Below are positions 32,330 through 43,601 of a DNA stretch of 64,000 nucleotides, piece by piece (the first letter of the stretch is position 1; each line of letters opens with the position of its first letter). Source of the DNA: Artemisia argyi (taxonomy: Eukaryota > Streptophyta > Magnoliopsida > Asterales > Asteraceae); contig CM060680.1 in NCBI GenBank assembly GCA_030686995.1, positions 203,781,322 to 203,845,321 on the forward strand. Direction: 5' to 3'. The position numbers were made by a program, and so were the translations under genes. The notes under the pieces were generated by a model. The model saw only the letters and a list, made by a program, of their open reading frames with translations. It made no database searches and was not told the DNA's origin.

Positions 32330-33049
32330 GTTTTGTGTTTTGACCAACTGGTAAAAAGAAAACCTTTTAGAAACTACCAGAGAGAAGGAATCCTACTGAA
32401 GGTTTTGCTTAGCAGTCTAAGAAAGGAGTAGGACTAGTAAGTATTCAAAAGGTAGTTTCTTGCTATGTGTTGGTGAATGATATTCTATAGTAGGCCTTTT
32501 GAAGGCTACATGGTGGAATGCTAGCTTGGTGATTCCCTGTTTACTTGCTCTGTCTCTTTTAATTGTGAGGTGGTGGCTACAATTGGAGGATTCTGAGTAA
32601 GCAGATAGGGAAATGTAGCCAAGTGGGAAGTATCCTTAAGAAACTATTGCATATGAGGTGATGCTAGCTTGCTGGAAATGTAGCCTCTATGTAAAAAGAC
32701 ATAATGGAACTTGAGTTTTTCTCATGCCCTTGATGATGCCTTAGTGTAAGAGCCTCTATGTTTAAAGGTGTGGAGGTTTAAGCATAGGTAGGGTGTTTAC
32801 ACTAGGGAAATGTAGTTAAGGCTTGAATTTTCTCCATGGTTGCCTAGTGCTAGTGAACTTGCTAGACTAGATGAATGGGTGTAGTTATTGTTTCATTGAT
32901 TAGCATTCTAGATGTATGCAGTTTCAATTTGTAATGTTCCTCTTAGTTGTCTTGTGCTTTTGTAGGGGATGTCCACCAAAAGGCAATGACATGCTAATTT
33001 GTATTTATCTTGATGAGATTGTTTATTAATATAATGCACCCATTTTCAC

Positions 33050-33086
<37 letters not shown>
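32330..33086 (+). mobile_element. L1-type LINE 3' end with poly(A)
   Basis: A coding-free sequence ending TGTTTATTAATATAATGCACC then ATTTTCACAATT and a 33 bp A-tail (33054-33086), the usual look of plant L1 3' UTRs. Near 32955 is GGGGATGTCC, also typical. The 5' end and target duplication were not found, so the left limit is approximate. Confidence 0.55.
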
Positions 33087-33088
<2 letters not shown>

Positions 33089-33688
33089 AAGGAATATATG
33101 CATAAAGAGGCTTGTACAGTAACACACACCATGACTGTTGGATGAAGATTGATGCTATGATGCTATGATTTTGGTGCTATCCTTAGGACTTGACATAAAC
33201 ACAAACACAAAACATCTACTCTATTTATTAAACAAATGTATTGCAGGCGCACTTTAGTGTTATTGTAGGCGCACCGTGAATTTTTAGTGTGCTTTACTTT
33301 GTCTTTTTGTCTATTTATTTGGTTTTCTCTTATTTCGAAGCACGCATAGACCTTAGGCGCACATGGGCAATTGAGTGTGCCATTTTATTCGATGGTTGGA
33401 TGAGACAAGTGTAATACATCTGACGGAGGATTGATACAAAGTCCATTTTGGTAAAACAAATGTGCGCGGTCCATTTTGGTAATCTACTACCATAAAAGGT
33501 TCAATTAAAAAATTTTCTCATAAAAGAAACAGTCAATGAGATTTTCGTTATGATACTCATGTATGTACAACTAATATTTTGCGGGGGCTTGTAACTAATT
33601 AAGATTTCGCAACTAACTAAAATGTGTCAAGATTGAAGTTGGTTATTGTAAATGGAAAATTTGGAAAAAGAAAATGAAAGTATAGCTT
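33087..33688. other. Gene-less stretch, part of the recurrent unit
   Basis: No gene seen. Two GGCGCAC words near 33246-33275 and 33355. From about 33540 it parallels the upstream part of the promoter-module unit. Confidence 0.45.
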
Positions 33689-33731
33689 ATCCCACATCGG
33701 CAGATGTACAAATATTGAATGTGTTTATATA
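33689..33731 (+). promoter_or_regulatory. snRNA-type promoter module C (best copy)
   Basis: ATCCCACATCG (33689-33699) is a perfect plant snRNA upstream element. TTTATATA follows at 33724 after 24 bp, the spacing used by RNA polymerase III snRNA genes (U6, U3) in plants; polymerase II genes use about 33. No known snRNA follows. The first T5 run is at 33818-33822, about 94 bp from the TATA box. Confidence 0.5.
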
Positions 33732-33789
33732 TCTAAAACCATGGAAATATTAACATCTTGATGTATGTTTGTTGGAATAAAAAGCAATC

Positions 33790-34242
33790 GCAGTTTCCTG
33801 CCAAAAATGCGTCAAGGTTTTTGCACAAATGTAGGAAAAGATTTTAAATACCATATCAAATTTCTGCACAAAATGCGTCAAGGTTTTTGCACAAAAAACA
33901 ATCGCAGATTCCTACCAAAAATGCTTCAAGGTCTTTGATGGTGCGGCTGGAGCAAGTGGTAACTCGGGCCAGGTGACTGAATAGGCAAGGCCGCTCGAAT
34001 GACTGCTCAGGCGAGGCAAGTTCTGATGACTACACTGGTGAGGCAGGACTCTCTCCTCGGGCCGGGGATCTGGAATCACATACTATGTCTCTCCATACTA
34101 CACCGTCCAACTCCTCCTCACGGGTATCCCTCGAGCCCTGTCCCATCTCAAATGTGGTAGGAGCAGTCGCAGTGCCCAAATCCATATCAGCAAAATACAT
34201 TTTAAACACCATATCAAATTTTATTATTGTACGTACCGTATA
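33790..34242. repeat. Short repeats flanking a GC-richer insert
   Basis: ATGCGTCAAGGTTTTTGCAC occurs near 33808 and 33879, with a third diverged copy near 33921. ACCATATCAAATTT occurs at about 33850 and 34209, bracketing a GC-richer segment (33940-34200) with a weak minus-strand frame (34030-34212, DLGTATAPTTFEMGQGSRD). I cannot assign the insert. Confidence 0.5.
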
Positions 34243-34945
34243 CAGTGGCGGATTCAGGAATTCAGGTTAGGGTATGCACTGTTTTATTAGAGTTATAAGT
34301 ATATTTAGTTTTGAGTCCAAAAAAAAAAAACAAAAAAATCGGGTCGGGCTTTTTTTTTTCTTTGCTTTCGGGAATAAAATGGTTGTTCGGATTCGAGTAT
34401 TACGATTAAAATTGGTTTGATTTTGGTGTTACTCAAAAGATGTTATATTTTTACATTCTAATCATTGTGATTAACTTGAACTGATATATCCACGACAACA
34501 AGCAAGCTAATTTAATACTCCTAACTTGGTACTAGAAATAAATGATCCGAACTTTTCAGCAGTAAATGAGAATTTTAGTGGGTTGGGCTTGCGAGAGTAC
34601 ATAGCTCCACTTAAAAATCAATGTAAAATAACTGGGCCCAACAAAAAAACACAAGACTACCACAGTACCACTTTCTTCTTCTTCTTCAACATACTGCAGC
34701 CGACGTACTCTAGGTTACCAGTTGCACTTTTATTTCTTCTTCTTCTTCTTCTTCTTCCTTCTTTCTCTTCTTTAGATTCTATGGGTATGCACTGATAATT
34801 TTTCAGTATTTTAGAGGGTGTGCACTCATAGATTTGTAGTGTATTTTGTTCTAACTTTTGGAAAAATCAAAATTTTTTTACACTGCTAAGATTTTACACA
34901 GGGTATGCACGTGCATACCCTGTGTATAAGCTAGATCCACCCCTG
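34243..34945. mobile_element. hAT-type non-autonomous element, 703 bp
   Basis: Ends CAGTGGCGGATTC and the complement of CAGGGGTGGATC. Flanking 8 bp are ACCGTATA (34235-34242) and ACCATATA (34946-34953), seven of eight matching. Interior has a (CTT)n stretch near 34674-34760 and an internal inverted pair GGTATGCACGTGCATACC near 34902. Confidence 0.85.
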
Positions 34946-35272
34946 ACCATATATAAGCAAAATACATTTTTGTTACACGTTCCATATCCTGTTTATAGCT
35001 AACATATATTTACATGGGAAAGAAAATTATACATTTTTATAATATACTTAACGTTATCAATCAACTATTAATGAAAAATTCAAGGAAAAAGATTTCAAGT
35101 TCATGCTCAAATTACGCATGTCACAATTTAATTTCACAAATTAGATATATATTATTATTATTTGAAAAACTCTTACATTTGGCATTTCGGTCATCATCAT
35201 ATTATCATCTTTAGCATATTTTATTTAGTCGGAAAAAATAACAATGAATCTACCTAAACGTATTACCAATAT

Positions 35273-36210
35273 CACTGTGTTCTCCACTTTAGTTTAGGAG
35301 GGAAAAGGAGTGGAAACTTTAGTAAAGAAAAGGAAGGGTGGAAAATGAAAGGGGGTTATCAAATTGTTTCATGTTCTCGAGTATTACTAGAAACCAAGGA
35401 AAGGTATGATTGTTTATGATCTCCAAAGTGATTACTTTACCATTATGCCCTTATTCCATCTTCTAAAAATCAGTTTACACAAATCAAAAACATGTCAAGA
35501 TCTACATCCACAGCCAAAGACAAGTCCAAAACAAAACCAAATCCTATAACTAGACTCAACCCTTATCAAACAACACCAACTATCATTATCCTAATCCCAT
35601 CCTCACGGCTCGACAACATCAACCCACCTTCGAACCTCAACAAAACTCGAACAAAACAGAAATAAATAAAAAAATATCTCAGTTTGTTCTACACGTTTAT
35701 AGATCTTGAGTTTGTGAACATAACCCATCATTGATCTATTAGAAGCTTAGCTTCTTTTAGATATCCGAAAGTCTTCCTGGTCTTCGAGCTTAAATGAAAG
35801 AAAACGGGTGACATGTTTAGATGGAGATGGTGATATAAGGGTGACTGAGATATCTTGATTTTTTTGAGATGAGATGATGATTCAGTTATGATAGATGAAG
35901 AAGATGAGATGAGTTATATCATGGAAGAGGAAAGGTTTAGTAGAGATGTGGAAATGAAATGAGAAAAAAGTGATATGTGTTGAAGGAATAAGGGATAATT
36001 TAGTCATTTTAAGTGTTTAGCATTGGTTCCCTTCCCAATCATCCCAAATGTGGGCGGGACATTTTGGCCAAAAAAAAACATCAAATCCCCTCTCACTTTC
36101 ACTCCCTCCCTCCACCTTTCCTTCTTCCAAAAATCTAAAGAACACACAATTTTTTTTATTTCTTTACTTTCCACTCCTTTTCCCTCCTAAACTAAAGTGG
36201 AGAACAGTGT
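35273..36210. mobile_element. Long-TIR element, about 940 bp
   Basis: Left arm near 35279 (TTCTCCACTTTAGTTTAGGA then GGGAAAAGGAGTGGAAA) is repeated inverted at the right end (36150-36206). Arms are about 45 bp well matched, then imperfect for about 60 more. Probably a Mutator-like or foldback MITE; target duplication unclear. Interior (35480-35940) has no clear frame. Confidence 0.7.
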
Positions 36211-37407
36211 AAAGGAAAAGTCAAGAAAACATATAATATAAAATAAAAAAATAACTAAAGAAAATAAAATTAAATTAAAAAGAAAAATGAAAAAAAGAAA
36301 GAAAAAGAATTTAAAAGATATTAAGAGGTATTAAGATAGCTTTTTCACATCTTGGTGGGTAAGAGGTTTGAACCTCTGACCACATTTGAACTAGAAAAAA
36401 ACGTATTAAATGACTCAAATGTCTAACCGTGTCTGAAACGAGACAAATTAAGAGATTGTTAAAACATAATATTATAAAAAAAAATAAAATAAAATAAAAT
36501 AAAAGTGAGGTTTCTTGTAAGAAATAACCTTACTCTTTCCAGGTTTCTTATCATGTTTTTAGGAACCTTTTTAAACAAATAATGCACAAAACGATTTTAA
36601 CTATCATTTCAGATTTATTATTGTACCATGATTTAGGATCAAATGAGAAATAAAAGTAAAATGAGAAAAATGAGAAGTAACTATAACCGCATATTTCAGA
36701 TGCACATACATTAAAATATGCAACTCTCATAAATTTCTCCATTAGAATTTAAAATATGGGGCTTAAGGTATTTTTCATTATTCTTATCATATTTTATCTT
36801 CTCACTACATCTTTTCCCATTATACCATAAGCAAAACACACTTTTGTTACGAGTAACATGGGAAATATTCATATTAGGCAAAGATTGAACAACTATAGTA
36901 AATTAGTACGCCATATCTTTTAATATGTGACAAATAGATATATTAAGCAAAGATTGAACCTATCGAGCAGGTAAAATGTACTAACATAATTATTAACCGA
37001 ATCATAGTCTAGAATTATCTTGCATTAATTCCCTTATTAAATTAACAACTTCTAACTTTTTGATAATTGTTTACCTTCTTTTTCTCTCTTCATGTGTCTA
37101 AATGTCTAATTGTTTACCTTGTACGTTAGAATACAGTATTTTAAACACATCCTATGAAAGGAAATTGTAGAGAAACCAATTACTTTAAACTCTTCATGTG
37201 ATGTACCTAGAGCCGTCCTCAAGGGTGGACGAAGTGAGCGACTGCTCAGCAGGGCCCAAATTTTCTAAGCTCCAAAATTTATGATCGATGCATATATAAA
37301 ACTATAAATTTGTCAATATTAATAACAAAAGACATTGTAGGGCCTCGATTTAAGGGTTTCTCGCCAAAAAAAAAAATTAATTTAGACTAACATTTTTATA
37401 CAATTAA
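36211..37407. other. Gene-less stretch
   Basis: AT-rich. Near 36360-36400 is GGGTAAGAGGTTTGAACCTC, a palindrome-like word of the sort seen at retroelement edges. Near 37207-37275 (AGAGCCGTCCTCAAGG, GAGCGACTGCTCAG) and 37340 (GGGCCTCGATTTAAGG) is the look of a decayed MITE. Part near 36820-36900 parallels the recurrent unit. Confidence 0.4.
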
Positions 37408-37416
37408 TAATGCTTA

Positions 37417-37703
37417 GGGCAAATACCATAAAAAAGCATTATACTTGTCTTAAAATACACTTTTGGGTATTGAACAAATTTTTTTCCTTATACGGGTACT
37501 GAACTTTCATTTTTTGGCCTCTTTGAGGTACTTTGTGACGTTTTTGCCCCTCAAATTATTAAAAATCCAGGGGCAAAAATGTCACAAAGTGCCTCAAAGA
37601 GGCCAAAAAATGAAAGTTCAGTACCCATATAAGGAAAAAAATTTGTTCGATACTCAAAAGTGACTTTCTTGACAAATATAGTGTTTTAATATGTTATTTG
37701 CCC
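37417..37703. mobile_element. Mutator-type palindromic MITE, 287 bp
   Basis: Starts GGGCAAATA and ends TATTTGCCC-like (GTTATTTGCCC). A perfect 9 bp duplication TAATGCTTA flanks it (37408-37416, 37704-37712). Arms pair over nearly the whole length, with TGAACTTTCATTTTTTGGCC and its complement inside. Confidence 0.93.
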
Positions 37704-38105
37704 TAATGCTTAAGGTATGACTTTTTACATAAATAGTTATCATTGTACTATTTAAAAAAAATTACTTATTTTTCATTTGAACTTTATTTTGAGGCCTAAA
37801 TCCATGTGTTAAATTTCATCTGGAATACCATATATATAGCAACTCATACGAAATACCAGTTTGTCCATGTAATCTGTGTAGGGTTAGGATCAAACCAGGT
37901 CGAAAGTTTTGGTCTCAGTACGGTCTGGTTTGCTCTTGACGGTTTATGCTCACAAGTACGATTATGTTTCACATACAAATGTGTATCTTCACAAGCGAAT
38001 ATTGATGTTCGGTCAAGCAAGTAACACAGTACCCATAAATCACCAATGTCTCACAAAACTTCAATAACCTTGAATCTACACAACATGCCCATATAGTAAT
38101 TAGTA

Positions 38106-38392
38106 GGGAAAAATCTTTAATAATGTACCATACTTGTCACAAAAATTACTTTCGTGTAGCGAACAAAAAAAAATGGCTTTTTGATGTATTGAACTTTCAT
38201 TTTTTGGCCTTTTTTATGTACTATTGACATTTTTGCCCCTCAAAATATTGAAAATCCAAGGGCAAAAAAGTAACGAAAATACATAAAAAAGGACAAAAAT
38301 GAAAGTTCAGTACATCAAAAAGCTATTTTTTTTTTACACTACACGAAAGTAATTTTTGTGACAAGTATGGTACATTATTAAATATTTTTCCC
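38106..38392. mobile_element. Mutator-type palindromic MITE, 287 bp, second
   Basis: Starts GGGAAAAAT and ends ATTTTTCCC with a perfect 9 bp duplication TAATTAGTA (38097-38105, 38393-38401). It shares the inner TGAACTTTCATTTTTTGGCC and TTTTTGCCCCTCAAA blocks with the copy at 37417 but has different outer arms. Confidence 0.93.
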
Positions 38393-38401
38393 TAATTAGT
38401 A

Positions 38402-39454
38402 TGCGGTGTAAGGAATGGATATGTAACTTAGCAAACCATCTTTTAGTACAAATAAACCAAGTGAATATGGGCAAATAAGTAGTCGGTGACAAGCTTGTGT
38501 AAGCAGCGATCGATACCAACACTTGGAGCAATGATCAAGTACGTCCGGAACAAATTTCCGTCAATAAAGAAGTAAATCACTCGTAAAGAGGGCAATCAAG
38601 GATCTGTTTAATAAAATACTTGGTTAAAATATGAATTTATATATAACCTTGGTGAGTTCTTCATAGCAGCGCGTCATGATAATAAAATCCATATACCCAA
38701 ATAATCAAGCATAATCCATATACCATAACATAAAAAGAAATTCTTGATAGGTTCCAAAACGCACAACCAAACACCTCCCATAAGTATCAATGCCTATCAC
38801 TTGACGTTTTGACAGTGAAACTAGGAACCGTAACTAATAAACATGGTCACATGGAGAACAAAAAACGCCATTTCATAATGTTGAAACCTAAAGTAGAAAT
38901 CTATGAATGGCTTGATGTTGGGTCAATGGCTGCAATAGAAGTAGAAGTAGTTATGGCTTAACATATGAACGAAGTTAAAAGTGTCCTCTGTCTACTAAAA
39001 AAACTTAGTTCATCCATTTCGTATCTCCAATTCTTATATATTAGGATCATATTATAACAATAACAACATCACATAAAGAAAGCTTGTATCAAACAACTGT
39101 CATTATGTCACTAATTTGTTTGTTACCTCAGAAAAAAGTTATCATTTAAACGTATATTTAATGTTCAGAAAAAGTAATTACAAAACAACGATAAGAAACT
39201 CCTGTAATCATTTTCTCGAGGGAACTAAAACAACAATAAATGAAAGCTGTAAATGAGTTTTTCGTTAACTTGGACATCATCATGCATGTGTATGCATCAT
39301 ATGTACAACAAATATTTTGTGAGGATTTTTAACTTTTGTAAGAGAATTTCGCAGCGAGCCAAGTGTGTCAGGATTAAAGTTGTCGAAGATAAGAAATTGA
39401 CTCTCTCAAAGTAAGGCAATCAAAATAACAGAAAAGATAATGAAAGTAGAAGTT
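38402..39454. other. Gene-less stretch, part of the recurrent unit
   Basis: No gene. 39050-39430 parallels 29100-29480 (CACATAAAGAAAGCTTGTAT, GTTTTTCGT.AACTTGGACATC), the upstream part of the promoter-module unit. Confidence 0.5.
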
Positions 39455-39498
39455 ATCCCACATTGATGTGTGTACAAAAGTTTGAAGTATTTTTACAG
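39455..39498 (+). promoter_or_regulatory. snRNA-type promoter module D
   Basis: ATCCCACATTG (39455-39465) then a degraded TATA (TTTTTACAG) about 26 bp on. Confidence 0.35.
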
Positions 39499-40540
39499 CT
39501 AAAACTAGGGAAATACTATCATCTTGTTGTTTATGCGACTAGTAATACAAAGGCTAGTTTGAGTACTAGCCGCATATTCAAGAAGTTTTTTTACAAGAGC
39601 TGCTTTGAGTACCAGCCTCCGAACGAATGTACTGAACGATTTCTAAAACCACATCATCTTTAATTATCATTTGCAATTCATATCATATTTAGTTACATAG
39701 ATCGTTTAACTTAACAATATCATCTTTTCGATGTAAGTAAAAGCGCCAACTTATTCATTTCTCCACATATAAAACGCAACTCAAATTCGTCGCATAAGCT
39801 AAACACAGTTCTGCTACAGTTTTTTTATATATACCATTTACCAACGTATCCAATTTTCATGGGAAATCTTGAAATTGGTATAAAGCAAAGAATGAACAAC
39901 TGCACGTCATATTCTCAGTTAATGACGCGTTTAATATAAAGAAATAATTGCTTTCAAATAATGTTTAAAAAAAAAAAGATCAACTTAGATATATGAGCTA
40001 TGTGAGTATATGCTATAAGAAAACCATATAGGTCAATTTCAAGTACTCCAAATACCCAGTTCTCAAGTAGTCGCATTAAACTGATAATCGATAATCGTTT
40101 AGACTTGGTGGCTTTTACAATCCAAAAAGTTCACATGAATTCTTTAGTTTAATACAATCCACAATCTACCATTTATTCATTTTTAACATTATATCTAAAT
40201 CGGATTCGAGTTCCTTCATGGCCATTGAAATCAAGATACGTAATCCTAGTATCACTGTTATATTGTATCGTATGTAAAGCATATTTTGTGGGGGCTTGAA
40301 GTTTTTGCAACTAGAAAGATTTTAAGCGGAGCTCGTTACAGCTTGTCCAGTGCTTACTTTGGGATCCTGAGTAGCATACGACACATTTTTAGAATATTAT
40401 TATTGTTATAGATTACGTAAATTATTTGAATAATTAACACATAATTAACACATAGAACGTAACTCAAAAAAAATCCTGCTCCACCCACACCTATGTGAAG
40501 GAGAAGTAACATGAATTTTCTTTACATCTCAAATTTATCA
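39499..40540. other. Gene-less stretch
   Basis: No gene. Words such as CACATATAAAACGCAACTCAA near 39767 recur at 58395-58460. Confidence 0.45.
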
Positions 40541-40541
40541 C

Positions 40542-40583
40542 TTATAAACTACTTTACGTTTTGCTTACCCACCAATGTGGGAG
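40542..40583 (-). promoter_or_regulatory. snRNA-type promoter module, minus strand
   Basis: Minus strand CTCCCACATTG (40583-40573), 24 bp, then TTTATAA (40548-40542). The first base departs from R of the consensus. A related but further decayed copy is near 58560-58615. Confidence 0.35.
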
Positions 40584-40756
40584 AAGTTACACTTGAACCT
40601 TTTAAAGCTATTTGCATCAAGTGTAGCTCACTTGGTCATTTTGAGAATCGATATATAATTTAGAACATCATATTCGGCATATCTCAGCTTGTCGCAAAGC
40701 TCTTTCCGAGGAAAATGCAAACTCACAAACTAATACTACGTACTTATATAGACAGC

Positions 40757-41006
40757 TGTTAGAAAAGTGACTTAAACTTTAGGGGTTATTTGGTAATTTG
40801 TGTTACTTGTCCTGCAAGTTTGTTTAGCCTATAAATAGAGATTGATTGTATTAGTTTTCTTTGTACATTTTGAATTAGGGTTTGGTACCTTTGAATTAGA
40901 ATTTGTCTTTGAATTTGGTTTTGTAATTTGGTTTAGTTATTTGAATAAAGCTTTCGCTTCGTTTGTTTGATTTGTTTGTTTGTTTCGTTCGTTGGAATTA
41001 CCAACA
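40757..41006 (+). repeat. 5' LTR of the TRIM-like element
   Basis: Contains CTATAAATAGAG near 40830 as TATA box; AATAAAG near 40944 is a possible poly(A) signal. Confidence 0.9.
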
Positions 41007-41008
41007 AG

Positions 41009-41021
41009 TGGTATCAGAGAC
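41009..41021 (+). promoter_or_regulatory. Primer binding site, tRNA-Met
   Basis: TGGTATCAGAGAC, two bases after the LTR end. Confidence 0.85.
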
Positions 41022-42027
41022 AGGTTTGTTTAGCCATGAAGAAGAAAAAGAAAAAAAAAAGTTTGATTGTTTGAGTTTGAAGAATCGTATTTTGTGGTTG
41101 ATCGTCTTTCGTCTTTGCGGTTTTTTGTTCGTCGACTGATTTGGTTAGAAGAATTGAACTTGATATCTCGATTTGTTTTTGGTCATTGATTCTGGTTTTG
41201 GCTTGTTTGTTGGAGGAATCGTTTGGTTGTTTTTGAAGTTCGACAGTTAGGAATTAGGATTAGAATTGGATTTGGGCTTTTGTAAGTTAATAGTGGGCCA
41301 TTTGAATTTGGGCCTACTTTAACTAATCAGATTTGTTTTTGGTTCGTATGACAAGGGGTATTGGTATACTTTTTGTTTTGGTATTTGAATTGGGAATTCG
41401 GGAATTGGTATTTGAATTTGTTTATTTGATTCGGGAATTTGGACCGTAATTCTTATTATATAAGTGGGTCATTAGAATTATTATCACCGTCATATTTGGG
41501 GCGTTTGAATTATTAGAACACGCTCGTCAAGTTATATTAACTTGAATTTGGTTGATACGTCAATAATTAGTTTGAAGTTGGACCGTAATACTTATTGATA
41601 AGTGGGTCATTAGAATTTGAATTTGATATTGGGTCGTAATTCTTATTATATAAGTGGACCATTGGAAATTGAATTTGGTATTTGAAGTTTGAAGATCGAT
41701 TTGGTGTTTGAAGACTTGGATATAGTCAGGTCGTTTGGAATTTGTTCGAACGTTGGAATTTGTTAGTTTGGAAATTTGGATCTTCGTTCGTCGAGCTTTT
41801 GAAGTTGGTTGCTAGAATTTGAGTGTCGTTGGTGAAGATCGTTTGGGCCAATTTGTTCGTTTGGTTGACCGTTTTGAATTTTGTCGGTTGACATTTGGTT
41901 GTTCGTTTTAAAGACATCGGCATTTGTTTCGGATCGTTCGTTTTGAAGTTCTAGCATTTGGAATTCGGAATTTGGAACTTTGAATTTGATTTGAAGCAGG
42001 TGGAGAAGTTTAAATCAGGGTGGAGAT

Positions 42028-42268
42028 TGTTAGAAAAGTGACTTAAACTTTAGGGGTTATTTGGTAATTTGTATTACTTGTCCTGCAAGTTTGTTTAGCC
42101 TATAAATAGAGATTGATTGTATTAGTTTTCTTTGTACCTTTTGAATTAGGGTTTGGTACCTTTGAATTAGAATTTGTCTTTGAATTTGGTTTTGTAATTT
42201 GGTTTGGTTATTTAAATAAAGCTTCCGCTTCGTTTGTTTGTTTGTTTCGTTCGTTGGAATTACCAACA
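42028..42268 (+). repeat. 3' LTR of the TRIM-like element
   Basis: Near-identical to 40757-41006; lacks one TTTGATTTG-type repeat unit. Confidence 0.9.
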
Positions 42269-42305
42269 ACAGCATATACGTGTTATTGTATAATTAAATA
42301 ATCAT

Positions 42306-43586
42306 CCAAAACCTCCTGTGGGAATGCAAAGCATGGACCATGAAGTGCCATCTTTCATCACTCTCAATTTCATACTACTTGCACTCCCCTCCAAGGCCAT
42401 TTACCCTTCACAAAAGGAAGCCCTACTTTATGGTACATCCATACTGAGATAGACCTCCTACATAACCAAACATAGCTACCTAGTTCCCTCCCAAGGCCAA
42501 ACTAGAATAAACTATGGGCAAATATAGGTACAGTCACACAGTAAGGACTCCAAGGTACAAGGTACTTCACAATTGTAATGGCCTGATAAAAACATATAAT
42601 AGCTAATAATGCATTCTGCCACAGTAAAACACTGAACCAAACACCCCTTTAGCAACAGTAACATACCCCGTCACTTATCATTTTGCTTGATCAATTAACT
42701 TCTCAGAAACCACATTAAGCTTCACTTCCCATTCCATTTCAGTATCACTAACAGCTTTAGACCATTTCATTTTCAAGCTAGCCAACCTCATTTTCACAAT
42801 GTCACACAAGACCTTGAATAAATCATCCACATTTCTTTTTTCATCTCTAAACAGTCTATTATTTCTTTCTTGTCAAACTAAGTACACACAACTGGCCAAA
42901 CATAATATCCTAACAATACTACCAATTGAGTTTCCATTATAAAATTCACCAAATTTTCCAATCACCCCTTCCCAATTAGAACTTGGAACTGGCAACTTAA
43001 GCTTATGCATAACTCTGCACCACAACAAACTTGTGAAAGGATAATTGAAAAATAGATGATCATGGGAATCCATATCACTATAGCAGAGAAGACAAACCAT
43101 CAGATCATAGGACCCCCACTTCCTTATCTTATCTTGAGTAGGTAACTTCATTTGAACTAGCAGAGCCCTTGCTGTGGAGGGGTTATGGGTGCCTAGTGAA
43201 GCCATTAACTCATCTCTCTTGTGTTTACTGTGGGTGTTGGTTGAGTGAGCATGAGAGGAGGGTAAGATGGAAATGTAGCTAGATGGTTTATGGTGCAAAA
43301 AAGGTGAATTGGAGAGTGTTTGTTATGGTATAAGCAATGAGGAATGAGGATTGGCCTGTTATAGAATTTGTAATTGAGTGTATTGTGAGATAACTTTTGG
43401 TTGTTTTGAAAGTTATAGTATAGTGAGTAGTATTACTTTGATTTGCTATGTTTTTTTTTTTTTTTTTTTTTTTTTTTTGTATTAGGAATTGGGGGCTGTC
43501 CAATTCTTTTGCATTTCTATCTTTAAAGTTGTACATATGGTTGGAAAGTTAATATAAATTCACCTTTGCACCAAAAAAAATAATAA
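42306..43586. mobile_element. 5'-inverted L1-type LINE
   Basis: Flanked by a 15 bp target duplication TAATTAAATAATCAT (42291-42305, 43587-43601). The right part (about 43300-43586, plus strand) ends in a 3' UTR-like GGGGGCTGTCC...CACCTTTGCACC and an A-rich tail. The left part (42306 to about 43299) is reversed and holds the ORF2 C-terminus and UTR. That arrangement is the mark of twin priming. A T-run lies at 43451-43478. GGTGCAAA near 43293 and TTTGCACC near 43565 are inverted to each other, so an extra MITE in the right part cannot be excluded. Confidence 0.7.
42678..43298 (-). pseudogene. L1 ORF2 C-terminal fragment with zf-RVT domain
   Basis: The minus-strand frame gives KLPTQDKIRKWGS, then MVCLLCYSDMDSHDHLFFNY and SLLWCRVM, the zinc-binding domain C-terminal to plant L1 reverse transcriptase (CLLC...H.HLFF). 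A TGA at 42875-42873 interrupts it where a Trp codon is expected; the same frame continues QERNNRLFRDEKRN up to a final TGA at 42680-42678. The reverse transcriptase and endonuclease are absent. Confidence 0.75.
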
Positions 43587-43601
43587 TAATTAAATAATCA
43601 T

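Larger units (their letters stand above)
40757..42268 (+). mobile_element. Complete TRIM-like LTR retrotransposon
   Basis: LTRs 40757-41006 (250 bp) and 42028-42268 (241 bp), both TGTTAGAAAAG...CCAACA, with a perfect 5 bp duplication ACAGC (40752-40756, 42269-42273). TGGTATCAGAGAC (41009-41021) is a tRNA-Met primer site; GGGTGGAGAT before the second LTR is the purine tract. Total 1,512 bp with no coding region. LTRs differ by a few substitutions and one 9 bp indel, so it moved recently. Confidence 0.93.

Noticed and set aside
33689..33822. A U6 or U3 RNA gene after promoter module C
   Set aside because: The promoter spacing fits, but the downstream sequence has none of the recognisable U6 or U3 start or core sequence.
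36355..36400. GAGGTTTGAACCTC as a tRNA or SINE B box
   Set aside because: No A box or cloverleaf upstream, and no SINE body or tail.
41726..42301. Asn/Thr/Gln-rich ORFs in the TRIM-like element
   Set aside because: Low-complexity frames from GAATTTG repeats, lying antisense within a non-coding element.
42873..43536. A host gene on the minus strand near the L1
   Set aside because: The frame is the zinc-binding C-terminus of L1 ORF2 inside a target-site-duplicated insertion.
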